Origin: Poa pratensis
Lineage: Eukaryota; Streptophyta; Magnoliopsida; Poales; Poaceae
Assembly (NCBI GenBank): GCA_947311845.1
Contig: CAMZMU010000059.1
Span: forward strand, 37,561,226 to 37,625,225
Direction of reading: 5' to 3'
DNA: 64,000 bases
The notes under the pieces are model-generated. The model saw only the letters and a program-made list of their open reading frames with translations. It ran no database searches and had not been told where the DNA came from. Of this stretch, positions 59,373 to 64,000 are shown piece after piece. The position numbers and the translations under genes were made by a program. The first letter of the stretch is position 1; each line of letters begins with the position of its first letter.

Positions 59373-60906
59373 TGATACGTCCAAAACGTATCTATAATTT
59401 TTGATGTTCCATGCCTATTATATATTGATTACCACATGTTTATCTTATATTTATATCATTTTTATGCATTTTCTGGGACTAACCTATTAACAAGATGCCA
59501 CAGTGCGAGTTCCTGTTTTCTGCTGTCTTTTTGTTTAAGAAAATCTATTCTAGAAATATTCTCGGAATCGGACGCCAATTTAACCGATTTATTTCTAGAC
59601 CGAGACGGAGCAGCAACTAGGAGGACGGAGCCGGGGGCCGCGTGCCTAGGCCGTCGCCCCACCTCGGCTGGCCACCGATGCCGCCCTTTTGCCTATAAAT
59701 TGCATCTAATCGGGAAACCCTAGATACCCGAGCAAAAATCCACGAAAAGTTCCGAGGCCGCCGTCATCTTCAACCCTAGTTCGGGAGGGTTTCTGTAGTT
59801 CTTCCTAACACCTTGCCGGAGGGGAAATCATCACCGGAGGGCTCTACATCACCATGCCTGCCTTCAGAGTGATGCGTGAGTAGTTCTCCACGGGACTACG
59901 GGTTCATAGCAGTAGCTAGTTGGTACTCTCTCCATCTTGTGCTATCATGTTTAGATCTTGTGAGCTGCCTAACATGATCAAGATCATCTTTATGTAATGC
60001 TACATGTTGTGTTTGCTGGGATCCGATGAATTGTGAAGTTATGATCAAGTTTGTTCATCTATCTATATTATGTTTTATCTATGTTCCTGCATGCTCTCCG
60101 TTGTTAGTAGATGCTTTGGCCAAGTAGATGCTAATGACTTCAAGAGAGGGTATTTATGCTAGATAGTGGGTTCATGGCTCTAAAAGCTTGGGCTTGATAG
60201 ACATAAACAACTAAGACTGTAGATGTGATGTTGCCACTAGGGATAAAATAACCGATGCTTCGCTTAAGGGTACTGTTGTTAAGTCTAATGCATTTGTTTA
60301 CATTACACACTTTGCTTAATGCTATAATCTGTTGCTTGCAACTTAATACTCATGGGAGACCCTGGAAGCTATCTTGTGAGTGGATTATGAGTCATAGATG
60401 CATCTAGTAATCGGTCTATGTATATTGTTCTAATGCCCAATAGATATAACAATGAACATGTGCTTGTCATATATTGCATTGTCATACGTTTGCAATTTGT
60501 CAATTGCCCAGCTGTAATTCGTTCACCCAATATGTATGTTTATTTGTCTTATGGAGAGACACAACTAGTGAACCGTGGACACCGGTCCTTTATTCCACAC
60601 TGATACAACCACCGTTTTCACCACGCTCTACATTACTTCCTGCTGCTACTTTTGTGTTCATCATCATATTCTACACCATACGTTTAATCCTTTGTATTCA
60701 GCAAGCCGGGGAGATTGACAACCTTCCTGTTTCATTGGGACAAAGTACTTTGATTGTGTGTATGCAGGTCCACGTCAGTGATCGGGTAACGGCGCCGCTG
60801 ACACCTTTCTAAAGCTCTTCCCATTCCTACTGGATCTGACAACCTTAGTTTTTAATCAAGCGAAAACCTTGGGGTTTCCCAGCGAATGTGCGTTCCACGT
60901 CATCAA
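59373..60906 (+). repeat. 3' LTR of element A
   Basis: 1534 bp, TGATACGTCC to CATCA, complete, followed by ATGTG. Contains a TATAAATTGCATC promoter-like motif near 59693. Confidence 0.9.
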
Positions 60907-60911
60907 TGTGC

Positions 60912-61018
60912 TTCAGACAGGAAAAGCACATCCGGATGCAACCATGCCTGGGCTCCAGGAGCGCATGAACTGCCGAGGTTTTACGCATCCCTCGGCAATT
61001 CCAACATATGATAATCAT
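60912..61018 (-). pseudogene. LINE ORF2, start of the endonuclease domain
   Basis: ATG at 61018 reads MIIICWNCRGM, the usual opening of plant L1 ORF2 (WNCRG with the catalytic Asn). It is cut after about 35 codons by gypsy element A; the frame continues at 44401. Confidence 0.8.
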
Positions 61019-62262
61019 TGGTCTCGGTGGCGCCCGTCGAACGATCCCGCCGATGAATTCGAGTGATTTTGTGATGTTCCACTTTCCCCTTCCGCCTTTT
61101 GTTTAGCTCAGAATTGTTAAGCTCTTCGGTCCCAACTGTAGTATTTTGCACTCCCAACTTCGCCTGCTTTGGATGATCAACTGCAACAAGTTCCTTGCCA
61201 GTCGCCTCAGGTGGGAGGTCATCATCATCTGCCATTGCTAGCCGCTTCCTGGCAGTTTTCTCCTTGTCCGTCATAATTGCATCACCCCTTTTGATTGGGC
61301 TGGTGGCAGTGTCATCCATCTCCTCACTATCTTTGTCATCAGCGTTCTTCCGTTCTAAATGTTGGCGTCAGTCTGTATAGGGTACACGGCCTCTTCCTCT
61401 GCCACCCGGGTCTCTACCACCTCATCTACCTCCGGTTTCAAAGCCTCTATTGCCACTAGGGATACGCCGACCATGCCAAGTTTCCCAATCAGCACGCAAG
61501 AAGTCCCCCCACTTCAGTTTGGTGACGTCGTGCTCACCAGTACCACACTCGGTATACGAATGACCAAAGTGGCCACATGCCCCACAAAATCTTGGGAATT
61601 TCTCGTATTTGATGGTGTAAAATTCTCTCTGACCACTCCTAGATATTGTGACCAACCTTGTTACCACCTTGCGGACATTGATCTTCGCTCTGACCCTAAC
61701 AAAGTTGCCAACTCCAGCAAGTTCAGTTTCAACTTTGTCCACCTTCCCAATTTTCCTCTCCGCCAAGGTTTTTATCAGGTTTTCCTTCCTGTAGCCCGGT
61801 GTAAGGTTGTGGATTTGAACCCACACTGCAAGCATGTCCAGATCTACAGAGTTAATCGGCGTAATCCCGTCATAGGGTTCAATGATCACCGCGTTCTGTC
61901 TAAACAACCAAGGACCAGATTCCGTAATCTTCAGCCAATCTCCTAGGCAAGAACACTGGATTGTGAATAAATTCTCCTCCAACACAATGTTTTTTTACCT
62001 CCCTCGCCGGCGACCAAGCGTTGCGCATATGATGTTCAAACATTTGCACGCTGAAGGTATTCAGGGTGTGCACCCTAGCGAGCGCAAGCCACTTCAACCC
62101 CGTTGTCGGTGCATCCTCTACTTCCTCCAGAACCAGATCATAGATCTCCTCCTCTTCAAACCCTAGTCGTTGCAGCATCTCATCGATCACTTCCGGTTTA
62201 CTTCCAGATCCACTTGCCCAGTTGCCTGACATGCTATCATCGGACGCCGCGGGCGATGCCAT
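60981..62262 (-). pseudogene. LINE ORF1 (DUF4283 and CCHC zinc knuckle)
   Basis: Starts at ATG 62262 (MASPAASDDS). DUF4283-like region: LFTIQCSCLGDWLKI, GPWLFRQNAVIIEPYDG, VWVQIHNLTPGY; then a knuckle CGACGHFGHSYTEC (C-x2-C-x4-H-x4-C) at about 61580. The product would be an RNA-binding chaperone packaging LINE RNA. Frame breaks occur at about 61980 and there are stops near 61422 and 61380; a Lys/Arg-rich C-terminal part runs to 60981. ORF1 overlaps the ORF2 start by about 38 bp. Confidence 0.8.
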
Positions 62263-62472
62263 CTTCCCCTACTTCCGCGAACTCCAGAACCAGAACCCCG
62301 CCGAGATCAAGCGGAGCGCGTCTCCCGATTGGATTATGGCGAGACCTCCGTGAATCAGAACCAAACCCGGTGTGAATTGGAAACGAAAAGTCGAAACCCT
62401 AGTCGCCTAGGTCTCTATGAAAGAGGAAAACTTGTTTGTGTGCCGGACACAAACTTAGCGCACTGATTGTTT

Positions 62473-63078
62473 GGTAGTTTCGCGAGAGAAGTTCCAATGG
62501 CTTTGAGGTGGTACCTTGCGCTACCAAATATTTCTGGAACAACTTCCCTAATAGCGTCCACTATGAAAAATTAAACTTAGATCCCAATTAATGTTAAAAA
62601 GGCAAATATCTGTGTGAATGGTAGCATGTATAGAGAGAGAAAGTGAAGCTATTGTTCTTTTGAAAACTCACCTTTTTTCTGCTATTCTATAGGGAGAAAA
62701 TCTAGTCGCGAAACTTACCTTTTTGTTTATTGTATAGAGAAAAAATTCAGTCGCATGCCCAGCTATGAAAATGGGTTCGCGCTGACAGCCCCATGGAGTG
62801 GCATGCTCCAGGTTATAGCCGTTCGGTTCATAGTATGCCAAAGGGATTTACACACAATGATAACAACCTAGCTGTATTATCTACATTGATCCTCCCTCAA
62901 TCAGTGGCGTATCCGGTGCCATGGCACACCCTAAAAATGCACACAATTTTAATTTAGTATCAACCAGCGCCTTATTCTATGTGTATAAATGTGTTAAAAA
63001 TAATTATACATGACATATTTAAGCTATGAAAGACAGTTGGCACCCCCTTTGATTTAGTCCTGCATCAGCCACTGCCCT
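62473..63078. other. Intergenic DNA right of the LINE
   Basis: No gene. A segment near 62905-63070 (GGCGTATCCGGTGCCATGGC to CATCAGCCACTG) looks like part of an unidentified repeat. Confidence 0.35.
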
Positions 63079-64000
63079 CGATCACAACTTCTCCAAGTTG
63101 AGATTGCGCTTGTGAACTTTAAATTGTTGACCGGCTAATGCCTTATTGAAACCATCGGCCACCTGGTTTCCTGTTGGAATATATCTGTTATAAATGATAG
63201 CACATAAACGATGAAGAAAGCGGAAGATCAACCAACGGGGACACGAGATTTAACGTGGAAAACCCCTGCAGCACGGGCGCCAGCCAACAATATTTCACTA
63301 TATCGGGTGAGGTTACAAATGCCGGGGATTTACAACATGCAACTTATCCCAACCGGCGGCTTACAAGATGTATATATGGTGGTAAAGGTCTAAGTCGGCT
63401 GCAGTCCGACTCGGTAACGACGTGTACCGTACCGGCCCAAGCCTCCGGCGACGGGCCTCCGTTTCGCTTCGAAGTTAGCCTCTATATTCATATGAATTTG
63501 GATCACATCAAAATAACAATATCAAATCTGTTGAGGTACTTTGTATCCAACAAATTTTGCTGACAGATATGTTGCACCAATGTTTTCACACCAAGGACAT
63601 TTTGTCTTTGTAGAATTCAATTCAGTCAACAAGGATTGTACGCACATCATTTTAGCTGTGGGATTAGTAACTGCCTTGTACTCCACATCCGGGCTTGAGC
63701 GAGACATGGTCGCTTGCTTCTTCTCACACCATTATATAAGATTAGAGCTCAGAAACACAACAAATCCTTCTGTAGATCTCCTATCATCACTGCATCCTTC
63801 CAATCTAAATTAGAGAATGCACTCAATAATAGTGATGCTGACTCTGAATTTTCAGTCTATCATCCCATGTGCCCTTAAGATACCCAAGTACCCACTTTAC
63901 ATCTGTTTAGTGCACCAAAGTAGGTGCATGAACATACTGGTGGAATTTAACTTGTGTCTTGGTCCAAAGTCTAAATTAAAATTCTAAAATTCTCATTGGT
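63079..64000 (-). pseudogene. copia pol remnant (RT/RNase H), running off the right edge
   Basis: Minus-strand copia pol. From the right edge: YVHAPTLVH then VLGYLKGT (about 63930-63880), SRSSPDVEYKAVTNPTAKMMCVQSLLTEL and CPWCENIGATYLSAKFV (63707-63550, the RNase H region), then after an LTR the C-terminal QVADGFNKALAGQQF and HKRNLNLEKL (63165-63085). Several stops and frame breaks. The start lies beyond the window. Confidence 0.8.
63172..63518 (-). repeat. copia LTR inside copia pol
   Basis: 347 bp from TGTTGGAATATATC to AAAATAACA on the plus strand, the same LTR family as 29450-29788 (shared CATATGAATTTGGAT and AAACGATGAAGAAA). Copia coding sequence lies on both sides, so it is probably a solo LTR or truncated insertion. 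The flanking five bases do not match, so some flank has been lost. Confidence 0.65.

Larger units (their letters stand above)
44402..60906 (+). mobile_element. Gypsy-type LTR retrotransposon A, non-autonomous
   Basis: Flanked by perfect 5-bp duplications ATGTG (44397-44401 and 60907-60911) inside the LINE endonuclease. The 5' LTR (44402-44745 and 55434 to about 55704) is interrupted by element B and then truncated: at about 55704 the LTR jumps into internal sequence, so the rest of the LTR, the primer site and any gag are deleted. The internal region (about 55705-59372) has one open frame but no pol. It ends with CTCGAGGACGAGTAGG and a purine-rich GTTTGGGGATGCT before the 3' LTR (59373-60906). 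Assigned to gypsy by the 3' internal motifs shared with element B. Confidence 0.88.
40292..62456 (-). mobile_element. L1-type LINE, nearly full length, split by gypsy elements
   Basis: Both ends are defined by a perfect 16-bp target duplication AGCGCACTGATTGTTT (40276-40291 and 62457-62472) and a T run at the left (minus-strand poly(A) tail). Without the 16.5-kb insertion the element is about 5.65 kb, normal for a full-length plant L1. Order on the minus strand: 5' UTR (62456-62263), ORF1, ORF2 with endonuclease, RT, zf-RVT and RNase H, then a short 3' UTR. Many frame breaks mean that it is inactive. Its unity across the insertion is shown by the endonuclease frame, which stops at 60912 and resumes at 44401. 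Confidence 0.93.

Noticed and set aside
1..64000. CRISPR array, bacterial defence system, tRNA or rRNA genes
   Set aside because: The window is plant nuclear DNA; no regularly spaced repeats, rRNA segments or complete tRNA cloverleaf were seen apart from SINE heads.

Overview
The window looks like a piece of a large, repeat-rich plant nuclear genome, most likely a Pooideae grass and probably Triticeae (wheat, barley or Aegilops group). This rests on Stowaway MITEs with CTCCCTCCGTT ends and TA target duplications, gypsy elements with a tRNA-Asp primer site, many TGATACGTC-type LTRs, plant L1 and RTE LINEs, and very GC-rich plant genes in AT-rich DNA. The species is inference; nothing here is bacterial and no CRISPR, rRNA or tRNA gene was seen.

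Only two host genes look potentially functional, both on the minus strand: an intact LURP-one-related (LOR/DUF567) gene (3571-4191) with a TATA box, and a four-exon CHX-type cation/H+ antiporter gene (25387-28190) whose splice sites and phases fit an 853-residue protein but which carries four one-base deficits. Relics are a MATH-BTB pseudogene (33596-34892), a DUF1279 fragment inside a Mutator-like element (39150-39439), and an unrecognised exon-like stretch at 38.2-38.5 kb.

From 3 to 21 kb the LURP gene is followed by a coding-free LTR element (4761-6879) hit by a SINE, two further SINEs, two GC-rich poly(A)-tailed retroposons, a Harbinger transposase relic split by a solo LTR, and a diverged tandem duplication (about 17.3-20.9 kb). 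From 21 to 25 kb come a hAT-like MITE, a degenerate minisatellite, a Mutator-type foldback MITE with 82-bp inverted repeats and a 9-bp duplication, and a third GC-rich retroposon just downstream of the CHX gene. At 29.4-32.3 kb a MITE holds a copia remnant that holds a solo LTR.

From 40.3 to 62.5 kb lies one nested structure. An L1-type LINE (16-bp duplication) is split in its endonuclease domain by gypsy element A (5-bp duplication). A's 5' LTR is split by gypsy element B (5-bp duplication). B carries a 5'-truncated RTE LINE (18-bp duplication) in its internal region and a solo LTR (near-perfect 5-bp duplication) in its 3' LTR. The right edge holds copia pol remnants split by an LTR.

Most reading-frame breaks in the youngest or best preserved coding sequences are one-base shortages in homopolymer runs, which raises the question of base-calling error. 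I found no evidence for a novel functional system; the more unusual items are the nest, the foldback MITE, the gene-carrying Mutator-like element and the GC-rich retroposon class.
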